From Clostridiales bacterium (GTDB taxonomy: Bacteria > Bacillota > Clostridia > Oscillospirales > Oscillospiraceae): a stretch of 30,360 nt of DNA. Shown here piece by piece: positions 16,808 through 24,377 of this stretch. The stretch spans positions 1-30,360 of the forward strand of contig DYCR01000027.1 of the NCBI GenBank assembly GCA_019418025.1, in the 5' to 3' direction. Under the pieces are notes generated by a model. The model saw only the letters and a program-made list of their open reading frames with translations, made no database searches and had not been told where the DNA came from. Position 1 is the first letter of the stretch; every line of letters begins with the position of its first letter. Both the position numbers and the translations under genes were made by a program.

Positions 16808-17169
16808 TGGAAGAAAAAGATCAGAACGTACCAAAATTTCGGGGACTTTACCGCCATGTCAACATCTCAGTGAAGGCACTGGATACCATCATTATCATTT
16901 GCGTTGCGGTCATCCTGATTGTCACCTTCAGTTCCTTGAACGGAAAGGGCTTGCAGGTGTCCTTTGACTCCAAGGGCGGGACGGATGTGCAGAGCGTGCG
17001 ATATCAGTACGGGGAACTGATCCCGATGCCGGAGCCTCCCACCAGAGAGGGCTACCGCTTCGCCGGATGGTATCAGGACCCGGGCTATGGTGATGTGTGG
17101 GAATTTGACACGGAGACAGTGTCCGACTCCATGACGCTTTATGCCAAGTGGGAGAAGGAGACACCCTAG
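16807..17169 (+). CDS. Small membrane protein with one InlB B-repeat, coupled to mglC
   Basis: A 120-residue protein. Residues 1-25 are charged and cytoplasmic, about 26-45 form one membrane helix (IIIICVAVILIVTFSS), and about 48-117 form a single InlB B-repeat (Listeria-Bacteroides repeat, Flg_new type), with the hallmark phrases VSFDSKGGT, PTREGYRFAGWYQDPGYGD and MTLYAKW. The positive-inside rule puts the repeat outside the cell. Its ATG overlaps the mglC stop (TAATG), and a terminator follows, so it is the last gene of the mgl operon. The B-repeat is usually found in long surface proteins; a lone copy on a short anchor is unusual. It may be an accessory of the transporter, but no function is known to me. 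Confidence 0.88.
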   Translation: MEEKDQNVPKFRGLYRHVNISVKALDTIIIICVAVILIVTFSSLNGKGLQVSFDSKGGTDVQSVRYQYGELIPMPEPPTREGYRFAGWYQDPGYGDVWEFDTETVSDSMTLYAKWEKETP

Positions 17170-17204
17170 ACACCCCACCCGAAAACTGAATAGAAACAGA
17201 AAAT

Positions 17205-17234
17205 CCCCCCGATTTACTTCGGTAAATCGGGGGG
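17205..17234. terminator. Bidirectional terminator with TTCG loop between mgl operon and prs
   Basis: Perfect 13-bp arms CCCCCCGATTTAC / GTAAATCGGGGGG around TTCG, one of the most stable tetraloops when read from the + strand. It lies between two convergent transcription units; the minus-strand tail is ATTTTC. Confidence 0.92.
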
Positions 17235-17255
17235 ATTGGTTATTTATGAGGGATC

Positions 17256-18404
17256 TTATCCACGGGTTGCCAGCAGGGCCTCGATCTTCTTGATGGGGTC
17301 ACAGATGGAGCCGACGGAGATATCGTGGTTGATCGCGGCAACAAAGTATGCGGTGTACTTGGAGCAGTCCACGTCCAGATACCAGTCGCGCTTCAGCAGG
17401 TCGGGCTTGCGGTAGGTCAGGTTGGTACCCACGACAGCGGTCAGCGTGCCGGCCTCCACTGCCTCGTCAAACTTTGCAAGGCCACTGGTGAACAGGGGGA
17501 AGGTTGCGTTGGCGATGATGTGCTTTGCACCGCGCTTTTTCAGCTCGCCTGCAACCTCCAGCATGCTTTCGCCGGAGGCAATGATGTCATCGGCGATGAA
17601 AACGGTCTTGCCCTCAACGCTCTCGCCCAGATACTCGTGGGCAACGATGGGGTTGCGGCCGTTGACAACACGGGTGTAGTCACGGCGCTTGTAGAACATG
17701 CCCAGATTACAGCCCAGAACACTGGAGAAGTACATGTTGCGGTTGATGGCGCCTTCGTCAGGGCTGATGACAATGAAGTGATCCTTGTCGAAGTTCAGCT
17801 CGGGCATTTCCTTCAGCAGGGTTTTCAGAACCTGATAGGTGGGCATGACGTTGTCAAAGCTCATCAGGGGGACGGCACTCATCATGCGGGGATCGTGGGC
17901 ATCAAAGGTGATGATGTTTGCCACGCCCATTGCCTGAAGCTCCTGCAGGGCAACGGCGCAGTCCAGACTCTCACGGGAGACTCTGCGGTGCTGACGGCCG
18001 CCGTAGAGGCTGGGCATGATGACGGTGACACGGTGGGCGCGGCCTGCAACGGCCTGAATCAGGCGTTTCAGGTTTGCGAAGTGGTCATCGGGAGACATGT
18101 GGTTTTCGTGGCCGAAGAGGTTGTAGGTCAGGCTGTAATTGCCCGGGTCCACCACCAGGAAGATGTCATCACCACGAACGGATTCCTTTACCAGTCCCTT
18201 GGCATCACCGCTCTGGAAGCGGGGGCAGTCGCAGGAGATCATGTAGGTTTCTTTCTCGATACCGATTTCCTTGGACCATGCAACCAAGTGCTTGTCAATC
18301 AGACGGGTAAATTCTTCTGCACCGGGGCAGGCAATCAGCGCCAAATCGGCGACCTGAGTTTCAGGATTGAAAAAACTGGCGGGATTCACACTGTTATTGG
18401 ACAT
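17256..18404 (-). CDS. prs: Ribose-phosphate pyrophosphokinase (PRPP synthetase), clostridial long form
   Basis: A 382-residue enzyme that makes PRPP from ribose 5-phosphate and ATP, the entry point for purine, pyrimidine, NAD, His and Trp synthesis. Recognisable regions are VTVIMPSLYGGRQHRR (ATP-binding flexible region), ITFDAHDPRM (the catalytic His region), VISPDEGAINR, and the PRPP loop FIADDIIASGESM. It is longer than the classical enzyme of about 315 residues, with an N-terminal extension typical of a divergent class common in Clostridia. The start at 18404 (MSNNSVNPASFF) lies nine bases from GAAGGAG; the ATG at 18422 overlaps that site and is less likely. It is a single gene ending at the shared terminator with mgl. 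Confidence 0.93.
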   Translation of the reverse strand: MSNNSVNPASFFNPETQVADLALIACPGAEEFTRLIDKHLVAWSKEIGIEKETYMISCDCPRFQSGDAKGLVKESVRGDDIFLVVDPGNYSLTYNLFGHENHMSPDDHFANLKRLIQAVAGRAHRVTVIMPSLYGGRQHRRVSRESLDCAVALQELQAMGVANIITFDAHDPRMMSAVPLMSFDNVMPTYQVLKTLLKEMPELNFDKDHFIVISPDEGAINRNMYFSSVLGCNLGMFYKRRDYTRVVNGRNPIVAHEYLGESVEGKTVFIADDIIASGESMLEVAGELKKRGAKHIIANATFPLFTSGLAKFDEAVEAGTLTAVVGTNLTYRKPDLLKRDWYLDVDCSKYTAYFVAAINHDISVGSICDPIKKIEALLATRG

Positions 18405-18463
18405 TCTTGTCGTCTCCTTCATTGCGGTTCATCTATATTCTTTGTGTAATGAAAAAGTAAAGT

Positions 18464-18483
18464 CTGTATCGGTTCAGATACAG
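18464..18483. promoter_or_regulatory. Perfect hairpin/palindrome in the prs leader
   Basis: CTGTATC, six bases, GATACAG. It lies 60-80 bases upstream of the prs start, just downstream of a possible -10 (minus strand TACAAT, 18493-18488) that has no good -35. It may be an operator or a leader hairpin. The GTATC/GATAC arms resemble those over the padR promoter. Confidence 0.4.
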
Positions 18484-18493
18484 TTTTATTGTA

Positions 18494-18732
18494 ACATATT
18501 TTCCGGGAACTTCTACTCTAATTTCACATTTATTTCACAATTTTCTCTCTTTGTCAATCCTGCCGCAATTTTGGGAATCAGAACTGGTTATTTTGCTGAT
18601 TCTTTTGGGATCTTGTCGAAAAAAGGCGAGGGGAAAAGGCTGCGTTTGCCGAGCAACCGGCGCGAAAGCGGCAGAGGGGGAGACAAAAGGGCAATTCTGA
18701 GAGAATTTTGGGGATACTCTGGGGCATAGAAA
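18494..18732. other. Non-coding stretch upstream of prs with a 0A-like box
   Basis: I see no convincing gene here. The stretch holds a tandem TGTGAAAT (minus strand, near 18521-18540) and TTGTCGAAAAAAGG at 18613-18626, an excellent match to the Spo0A box. A plus-strand open frame runs through it but has no ribosome binding site and is crossed by the terminator arms. Confidence 0.4.
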
Positions 18733-18734
18733 AA

Positions 18735-18776
18735 CCCCCTTTACGGCTCCTGCCACGGGTGGGGCCGTAAAGGGGG
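18735..18776 (-). terminator. Second terminator of a tandem pair
   Basis: Perfect 13-bp arms CCCCCTTTACGGC / GCCGTAAAGGGGG with a 16-base loop and a minus-strand tail TTTTTC. It lies downstream of the terminator at 18809-18846. Confidence 0.85.
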
Positions 18777-18808
18777 GCAGAGCGATCCTGCTTTTGGCAG
18801 GGCAGAAA

Positions 18809-18846
18809 AAACAGCGGCATCCCCCGAGGGGGGCGGTGCCGCTGTT
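18809..18846 (-). terminator. First terminator after the CBM9-like gene
   Basis: Arms AACAGCGGCA / TGCCGCTGTT enclosing a second inner stem of C and G runs; the minus-strand tail is TTTTTT. It sits 16 bases after the stop codon at 18862. Confidence 0.88.
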
Positions 18847-18861
18847 TGGTTGATTTTATGG

Positions 18862-19461
18862 TTATTCCGTCGGCGCATCAAAGGTGAGCGTGCCGAAATC
18901 ACCTCTGCGGTGGAAATCGGGGATCTCACAGGTGAGCATGGACCATGCCAGATAATGAGGCACCTGAGTCTGGTCGCCGCACTTATAGAAGTTGCAGGCG
19001 GCGGGGGCGGAGAAACGGAACTCCGGGGCGTACATCCGAATGAAATCACCGGGGATGGTGTAGGTCACGCCCCATCCGCCGTCGGTGGTGTAGGGCTTGA
19101 TGTGGAACATATCGGTGTTTTTCACCAGCTGACGGATTCTGGTGGGCCGCTCCGCGCCAAACCCCACGTACATGTTGCCGAGGGGATTGACTTCAAAGTT
19201 CAGATAACGCTTGTCCGAAGCAAAGGGGGCAAAGAAAAATTCCAGACAGCTGTCGTTGCAGACCTGAGCCAGAGGGTCGGTCAGCGTGGCACGGATGTTC
19301 TGCTCCTGTGCCTCCATGCGAATGTACAGGTTTTTACCGTCGTGGCAGATCTGGGCGTGGGCGGCAATGGGGCAGGGGCTCAGCCAGCCGGTATGCTCCA
19401 GAGTGACGGCAGGTACTTTGCTCCAGTCAGGAGCGGTTACATAGGGTACATGATGTTGCAT
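18862..19461 (-). CDS. Free-standing carbohydrate-binding family 9-like protein
   Basis: A 199-residue protein made of one domain. The pattern W(L)SPCPIAAHAQICHDGKNLYIRMEAQE, DSCLEFFFAPFASDKRYLNFEVNPLG and WGVTYTIPGDFI matches the CBM9-like fold found at the end of some xylanases, where it binds reducing sugar ends. Here there is no signal peptide, linker or catalytic domain, so it probably stays in the cytoplasm. The AGGAGG site nine bases upstream fixes the start. It is a single-gene unit with its own promoter and a double terminator. A role in sugar binding or sensing is a guess; the family includes many uncharacterised stand-alone members. Confidence 0.82.
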   Translation of the reverse strand: MQHHVPYVTAPDWSKVPAVTLEHTGWLSPCPIAAHAQICHDGKNLYIRMEAQEQNIRATLTDPLAQVCNDSCLEFFFAPFASDKRYLNFEVNPLGNMYVGFGAERPTRIRQLVKNTDMFHIKPYTTDGGWGVTYTIPGDFIRMYAPEFRFSAPAACNFYKCGDQTQVPHYLAWSMLTCEIPDFHRRGDFGTLTFDAPTE

Positions 19462-19549
19462 GATGTGTTGCCTCCTTTAATGGGCCATACGGCGGCAATG
19501 GAGCGAAAATGCGCCAATGCAGCCGCTGTGCCGAAAACTGCATGTTGCT

Positions 19550-19578
19550 ATCATACAGGAAAATGAGCCATAGTTCAA
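19550..19578 (-). promoter_or_regulatory. Promoter of the CBM9-like gene
   Basis: On the minus strand TTGAAC (19578-19573), 17 bases, TATGAT (19555-19550), about 85 bases before the start codon. Confidence 0.65.
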
Positions 19579-19716
19579 TGGGTGTATTATACAGAATATT
19601 GGTTATTTTTTCTACATATTGCAGATATAAAATTAAGAATTTGTTTATATTGCTGATATTCGGGCGGATTGCCCATCGGTGCAGGGATACAGGCGGGAGA
19701 GGATGGAAAAGCAAAT

Positions 19717-19742
19717 CCCCCATTGGGTTATCCCAATGGGGG
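19717..19742 (-). terminator. Terminator after the iron alcohol dehydrogenase gene
   Basis: Perfect 11-bp arms CCCCCATTGGG / CCCAATGGGGG with loop TTAT, then ATTTGCTTTT on the minus strand. The stretch from here to the CBM9-like promoter is AT-rich and holds nothing else I recognise. Confidence 0.8.
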
Positions 19743-19807
19743 AATGGTTCCGTTTTTCGGTATTCTCCCTCACGGGGAGCAGGCTATGCGAAAGAACAGA
19801 AGCGAAA

Positions 19808-21025
19808 TCAGAAATCGACCTCGGTGTCGTAGTAGCAGCACTTCAGCAGCTTTTCCATCTCGTCCTGGCTGGGCTGACGGGGGTTGGAGCCGGTGCAGGC
19901 ATCGGCGATGGCGTTCTTGGCGATCTCAGGCAGTCTCTCCAGGAAGATCTCCTCGGAGACGAAGCCCTGCTCGGTGGGGTAGCTGTCGGCGCCGTAGTGC
20001 TGGATGCACTGAGGAATGTTCAGCTCCTCGTTCATCTTGCGCAGATGAGCGATCAGCAGACGGATCTTCTCTTCAACGGATGCGCCGCCCAGATCCATGT
20101 AGTCTGCGATCTCGGCATAGCGTGCAGCAGCCTCGGGGTTCTTTGCGTTGTAGGCGATGACCTTGGGCAGGTACATTGCGTTTGCAGCACCGTGGATGAT
20201 GTGTGCGCCCTGATCCTCAAAGACAGCACCGGTCTTGTGAGCCATGGAGTGAACGATACCCAGCAGAGCGTTGGAGAATGCCATGCCTGCCAGACACTGG
20301 GCATTGTGCATGCTTGCGCGCATGTCCATGTCGCCGTTGTAGGAGGGGACCAGATCCTTCTGGATCATCTTGATGGCGAAGATCGCCAGAGGATCGGTGT
20401 AGTCGCAGTGAGCGGTGGAGACATAAGCCTCGATGGCGTGGGTCATAGCGTCCATACCGGTGTGAGCGACCAGCTTCTTGGGCATGGTCTCAGCCAGATC
20501 GGAATCAACGATCGCCACGTCAGGGGTGATCTCGAAGTCAGCCAGAGGATACTTGATGCCCTTCTTATAGTCGGTGATGACGGAGAATGCGGTGACCTCG
20601 GTAGCGGTGCCGGAGGTGGAGGGGATGGCGCAGAAGTGGGCCTTCTTACGCAGCTTGGGCAGACCAAAGACCTTGATCATGTCCTCAAACTCGATCTCGG
20701 GGTACTCGTACTTGATCCACATTGCCTTAGCAGCGTCGATGGGGGAGCCGCCGCCCATGGCAACGATCCAGTCGGGCTGGAACTTCAGCATTTCCTCAGC
20801 GCCGCGCATAACGGTGTCAACAGAGGGATCGGGCTCGATGCCATCGAAAACCTGAACCTCCATGCCGGCTTCTTTCAGATAAGAAACGGCTCTGTCCAGA
20901 AAGCCGAACTTTCTCATGGCGCTGCCGCCGACACATACCATGGCGCGCTTGCCTTCGAATGTTTTCAGAGTTTCCAGAGTGCCTTTTCCGTGATAAAGGT
21001 CGCGGGGTAATGTAAATCTTGCCAT
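19808..21025 (-). CDS. Iron-containing alcohol dehydrogenase
   Basis: A 405-residue group III (Fe-ADH, butanol-dehydrogenase-like) enzyme that interconverts aldehydes and alcohols with NAD(P)H in the cytoplasm. The nucleotide site GGGSPIDAAK (residues 91-100) and STSGTATEVT are present. Metal ligands expected for the family are Asp192 and His196 (GMDAMTHAIEAY), His259 (GIVHSMAHKTG; His263 is also conserved) and His278 (IIHGAANA). A short insertion (VFEDQGAHII) precedes the last ligand, as in AdhE-related enzymes. The start at 21025 (MARFTLPRDLYHG) follows GGGAGG; a longer frame to 21058 lacks a site. It is monocistronic, divergent from oleate hydratase. The natural substrate cannot be told from sequence. 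Confidence 0.94.
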   Translation of the reverse strand: MARFTLPRDLYHGKGTLETLKTFEGKRAMVCVGGSAMRKFGFLDRAVSYLKEAGMEVQVFDGIEPDPSVDTVMRGAEEMLKFQPDWIVAMGGGSPIDAAKAMWIKYEYPEIEFEDMIKVFGLPKLRKKAHFCAIPSTSGTATEVTAFSVITDYKKGIKYPLADFEITPDVAIVDSDLAETMPKKLVAHTGMDAMTHAIEAYVSTAHCDYTDPLAIFAIKMIQKDLVPSYNGDMDMRASMHNAQCLAGMAFSNALLGIVHSMAHKTGAVFEDQGAHIIHGAANAMYLPKVIAYNAKNPEAAARYAEIADYMDLGGASVEEKIRLLIAHLRKMNEELNIPQCIQHYGADSYPTEQGFVSEEIFLERLPEIAKNAIADACTGSNPRQPSQDEMEKLLKCCYYDTEVDF

Positions 21026-21187
21026 AATGATTTTCCTCCCAATATGTTTTGATGGCACGCAGCCGAATCATCAGCCGCTCGGATGCAGGATCGTCGGCAG
21101 GCCCTGTCGGGATGATCCGGACAGATACTGCAAAAAACGATCCGTTATTGCGTTATCGATAAATAAATATCGTTATTCAACACATAA

Positions 21188-21216
21188 ATTATAAAATATG
21201 AACAGAAAAAAGTCAA
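21188..21216 (-). promoter_or_regulatory. Promoter of the iron alcohol dehydrogenase gene
   Basis: On the minus strand TTGACT (21216-21211), 17 bases, perfect TATAAT (21193-21188). The predicted leader is about 155 bases long, with AT-rich repeats ATCG/CGAT near 21150-21180. Confidence 0.85.
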
Positions 21217-21241
21217 GTCCCCCCGACGGAAATGACCAATA

Positions 21242-21312
21242 ATTCACAATTTGGAAATAATAAACTTTTTCGCGTCAGAATCAGGATGATTTTTGGATTT
21301 ATGTGCTATAAT
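21242..21312 (+). promoter_or_regulatory. Promoter region of the oleate hydratase gene
   Basis: An extended -10 TGCTATAAT (21304-21312) without a good -35. The block ATTCACAATTTGGAAATA (21242-21259) upstream is almost identical to one at 12771-12787 before mglB and lies 47 bases from the -10 (46 in mglB). A weak -35 with a shared upstream block suggests an activator. Confidence 0.6.
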
Positions 21313-21469
21313 GGAAATGATATCACAAAAACGGGTGAAGCCGGAGGGAGCGGTTTTAGGCACTGAGGGGAATTTGTCTGAATTTCGTGCAATATCCCAT
21401 GAATTATCCGTATGCAGCGGGTCAAACGGGGATTAAAATGTGGATACATGGAACAAGGAGGTACACAAC

Positions 21470-23248
21470 ATGTATTATTCAAGCGGTAACTACGAGGCAT
21501 TTGCCCGCCCCCGCAAGCCGGAGGGCGTAGACGGCAAATCGGCATATATCATCGGCACAGGACTGGCGGCGCTGACGGCAGCGTGCTATCTGGTCCGTGA
21601 CGGACAGATGAAGGGTGAGCGTGTTCACATTTTTGAGAAGGACCCCATTCCCGGCGGAGCCTGCGACGGATGGGAATATCCCCAGCTGGGCTATGTCATG
21701 CGCGGCGGCCGGGAGATGGACAACCATTTTGAGGTCATGTGGGATCTGTTCCACTCCATCCCCTCCATTGAGACGCCGAATGTCAGCGTTCTGGACGAGT
21801 ACTACTGGCTCAATAAAAAGGACCCCAACTATTCCCTCTGCCGTGCAACCGAGCATCGGGGTCAGGATGCCCACACCGATGGGAAGTTTGCCATCTCCGA
21901 CAAGGCAGCCATGGAGATCATGCACCTGTTCTTCACCCCGGACGAGGATCTTTATGACAAGCGCATTACGGAATTTTTTGACGACGAGGTACTCAATTCC
22001 AATTTCTGGCTGTATTGGCGGACCATGTTTGCCTTTGAAAACTGGCACAGCGCACTGGAGATGAAGCGCTACATCAAGCGTTACGTCCACCATGTAGGCG
22101 GACTGCCGGACTTTAAGGCCCTCCGCTTCACCAGATACAACCAGTATGAATCCATGATCCTGCCCATGATCAAGTATCTGGAGTCCTTTGGCGTGGACTT
22201 CCAGTACAACACCAAGGTGGTGAATGTAGAGTTCGACATCAAGCCCACCCGCAAGCAGGCTAAGCGCATCGAGCTGACGGTGGAGGGCAAGACCAAATTC
22301 GTCGATCTGACTGAGAATGATCTGGTGTTCATTACCAACGGCGGCTGCGTTGAAAACTCTTCTCTGGGTTCTCAGACCACTCCTGCCCCCTATAACACCG
22401 AGATCAAGGCAGGCGGCGGCTGGGATATGTGGAGAAGGATCGCCGCCCAGAGCCCGGACTTCGGCCGTCCGGACAAGTTCTGCAGTGACCCGGAGCAGAC
22501 CAACTGGATGAGCGCCACCGTGACGACTCTGGATCAGAAGATTGTCCCTTATATCCAGAAGATCTGCAAGCGAGATCCCTTCAGCGGCGGCGTTGTCACC
22601 GGCGGTATTGTGACGGTCAAGGATTCCAACTGGCTGCTGAGCTGGACCTTCAACCGCCAGCCCCAGTTCCGCTCTCAGCCCAAGGATCAGCTGGTAGGCT
22701 GGATCTATGGACTGTTCTCCGACAAGCCCGGCAACTACGTGAAAAAGACCATGCGTGAATGCACCGGCGAGGAGATCTGCATGGAGTGGCTGTACCATTT
22801 GGGTGTGCCTGAAAATGAAATTGCAGACCTTGCCCATAACAGTGCCAACACCATCCCCTGCATGATGCCCTATATCACGGCATTCTTCATGCCCCGTGCA
22901 GAGGGGGATCGTCCGGATGTGGTGCCCAAGAACGCCGTGAACTTTGCGTTCATCGGTCAGTTTGCCGAGACAGAGCGAGACACCATTTTCACCACCGAGT
23001 ATTCCATGCGCACTGGCATGGAGGCAGTGTACACCCTGCTGGATGTGGATCGCGGTGTGCCGGAGGTCTGGGGCAGCACCTATGATGTGCGGGATCTGCT
23101 GGATGCATCGGTGAAGATGCGTGATGGCAAGCCTGTAACCCAGATGCACCTGAATTTTGTAGAGAAGATGGTCCTGAAAAAGGCACTGGACAAGATTCAG
23201 GGGACGGATATCGAAAAGCTGCTGAAGGCATACAACGTGATCGAGTGA
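21470..23248 (+). CDS. ohyA: Oleate hydratase (MCRA family)
   Basis: A 592-residue FAD-dependent fatty acid hydratase that adds water to the cis-9 double bond of oleic or linoleic acid, giving 10-hydroxy fatty acids; gut and skin bacteria use it to detoxify unsaturated fatty acids. The length matches Staphylococcus aureus OhyA. The dinucleotide-binding motif is IIGTGLAALTAACYLVRDG (about 27-45), with FEKDPIPGGACDGW after it and the conserved RGGREMDNHFE, where Glu82 aligns with the catalytic glutamate. The C-terminal region has FIGQFAETERDTIFTTEYSMRTGMEAVY. The start at 21470 is eight bases from GGAGG; a GTG at 21440 lacks a site. It is monocistronic, ending at a clear terminator. Confidence 0.96.
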   Translation: MYYSSGNYEAFARPRKPEGVDGKSAYIIGTGLAALTAACYLVRDGQMKGERVHIFEKDPIPGGACDGWEYPQLGYVMRGGREMDNHFEVMWDLFHSIPSIETPNVSVLDEYYWLNKKDPNYSLCRATEHRGQDAHTDGKFAISDKAAMEIMHLFFTPDEDLYDKRITEFFDDEVLNSNFWLYWRTMFAFENWHSALEMKRYIKRYVHHVGGLPDFKALRFTRYNQYESMILPMIKYLESFGVDFQYNTKVVNVEFDIKPTRKQAKRIELTVEGKTKFVDLTENDLVFITNGGCVENSSLGSQTTPAPYNTEIKAGGGWDMWRRIAAQSPDFGRPDKFCSDPEQTNWMSATVTTLDQKIVPYIQKICKRDPFSGGVVTGGIVTVKDSNWLLSWTFNRQPQFRSQPKDQLVGWIYGLFSDKPGNYVKKTMRECTGEEICMEWLYHLGVPENEIADLAHNSANTIPCMMPYITAFFMPRAEGDRPDVVPKNAVNFAFIGQFAETERDTIFTTEYSMRTGMEAVYTLLDVDRGVPEVWGSTYDVRDLLDASVKMRDGKPVTQMHLNFVEKMVLKKALDKIQGTDIEKLLKAYNVIE

Positions 23249-23285
23249 CCCCGATTGCCGGAGGGGAAAACAAAGGAGAAACTGC

Positions 23286-23314
23286 AAAAACCGCTGAATC
23301 ATCAGCGGTTTTTT
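23286..23314 (+). terminator. Terminator after the oleate hydratase gene
   Basis: Arms AAAAACCGCTGA / TCAGCGGTTTTT with loop ATCA, ending in a T-run. Confidence 0.92.
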
Positions 23315-23372
23315 GCCGAATGGGGATTCTGTCCCCCATATGTGTGGAAAAGTCCTCCCACTGCCGGTGCGC

Positions 23373-23401
23373 TTGACATCTTTTTGCAAAAATGATAGAC
23401 T
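23373..23401 (+). promoter_or_regulatory. Promoter of the degV gene
   Basis: A perfect -35 TTGACA (23373-23378), 17 bases, TAGACT (23396-23401), about 55 bases before the start codon. Confidence 0.7.
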
Positions 23402-23455
23402 TTTACTACCGATCGAGGCATTGACAGGAAAATCCAAACAAAGCGAGGAGACGCT

Positions 23456-24343
23456 ATGAATCCATATGTATTAAGCTGCTGCTCAACGGCGGATCTGAGT
23501 CAGGAGCATTTCGACAGCAGAAACATTTCCTACGCCTGCTACCATTTTTCTCTGGACGGTGTGCAGTATGAGGACGATCTGGGTAAGTCCGTACCCTTTG
23601 ATCAGTTCTACAAGGCGATGAGCGACGGCGCCGACACCCGCACCGCTCAGATCAACGTGGGAGAATATATCGAGTATTTCACGACCTTTTTGGAAAAGGG
23701 GCAGGATGTGCTTCATGTGACACTGTCCTCGGGACTGTCCGGCGCATACAATTCTGCCTGCATCGCCAGAGATGAGCTGATGGAAAAATATCCGGACCGA
23801 AAGCTGCTGATCGTGGACTCACGGGGCGCTTCCTCCGGCTATGGCCTGTTCATGGATAAGCTGGCGGATCTGCGGGATGAGGGCATGGAGCTTGAGGCGC
23901 TTTACCATTGGGCCGAGGCGCATCGCCTGAATCTGAACCACTGGTTCTTCTCCACCGACCTGACCTTCTATGTCAAGGGCGGACGGATCACCAAGGCCGC
24001 AGGCTGGTTCGGCACTGCGCTGAAGATCTGCCCTCTGCTGAATATGAACGACGAGGGCAAGCTGATCCCTCGGTTCAAGATCAGAGGAAAGCAGGCGGTC
24101 ATCAAGAAAATTGTGGAGCAGATGAAGCAGTGCGCGGAAAACGGCGAGCAGTACAGCGGAAAGTGCTACATCTCTCAGGCGGCGTGCTATGAAGATGCCG
24201 TGGAGGTGGCAAGGCTTGTGGAAGAGACCTTCCCCAACCTGAACGGCCGTGTGGAGATCAACCACATCGGTACCACCATCGGCAGCCACACAGGCCCGGG
24301 TACCGTGGCTCTGTTCTTCTGGGGACAGCAGCGGCAGAGATGA
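23456..24343 (+). CDS. DegV family fatty-acid-binding protein
   Basis: A 295-residue cytoplasmic protein of the DegV/FakB-like family, whose members hold a single fatty acid; FakB members present it to the fatty acid kinase FakA for phosphorylation and entry into phospholipid synthesis. Family features are the N-terminal SCCSTADLS, ADTRTAQINVGEYIEYF, the loop VTLSSGLSGAYNSACIA that holds the carboxylate, VDSRGASSGYGLFMDKL, and the C-terminal IGTTIGSHTGPGTVALFF. The GAGGAG site is well placed. Its position next to oleate hydratase fits handling of exogenous fatty acids, though each has its own promoter. No fakA gene is visible nearby, so the kinase would be elsewhere. Confidence 0.94.
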   Translation: MNPYVLSCCSTADLSQEHFDSRNISYACYHFSLDGVQYEDDLGKSVPFDQFYKAMSDGADTRTAQINVGEYIEYFTTFLEKGQDVLHVTLSSGLSGAYNSACIARDELMEKYPDRKLLIVDSRGASSGYGLFMDKLADLRDEGMELEALYHWAEAHRLNLNHWFFSTDLTFYVKGGRITKAAGWFGTALKICPLLNMNDEGKLIPRFKIRGKQAVIKKIVEQMKQCAENGEQYSGKCYISQAACYEDAVEVARLVEETFPNLNGRVEINHIGTTIGSHTGPGTVALFFWGQQRQR

Positions 24344-24377
24344 CCGGCGTTTTTGAAATCGTCAATTGCATGAAACA

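Noticed and set aside
18367..18729. A 120-codon open frame on the + strand upstream of prs
   Set aside because: It starts inside prs on the opposite strand, has no ribosome binding site and reads through promoter-like DNA.
21150..21260. A Rex redox-repressor operator near the alcohol dehydrogenase promoter
   Set aside because: Only a TTGTGAA half site is present (opposite strand, near 21243-21249), with no TTCACAA partner at the right spacing.
21479..23437. A 652-codon open frame on the - strand
   Set aside because: It is antisense to oleate hydratase and runs through that gene's terminator.
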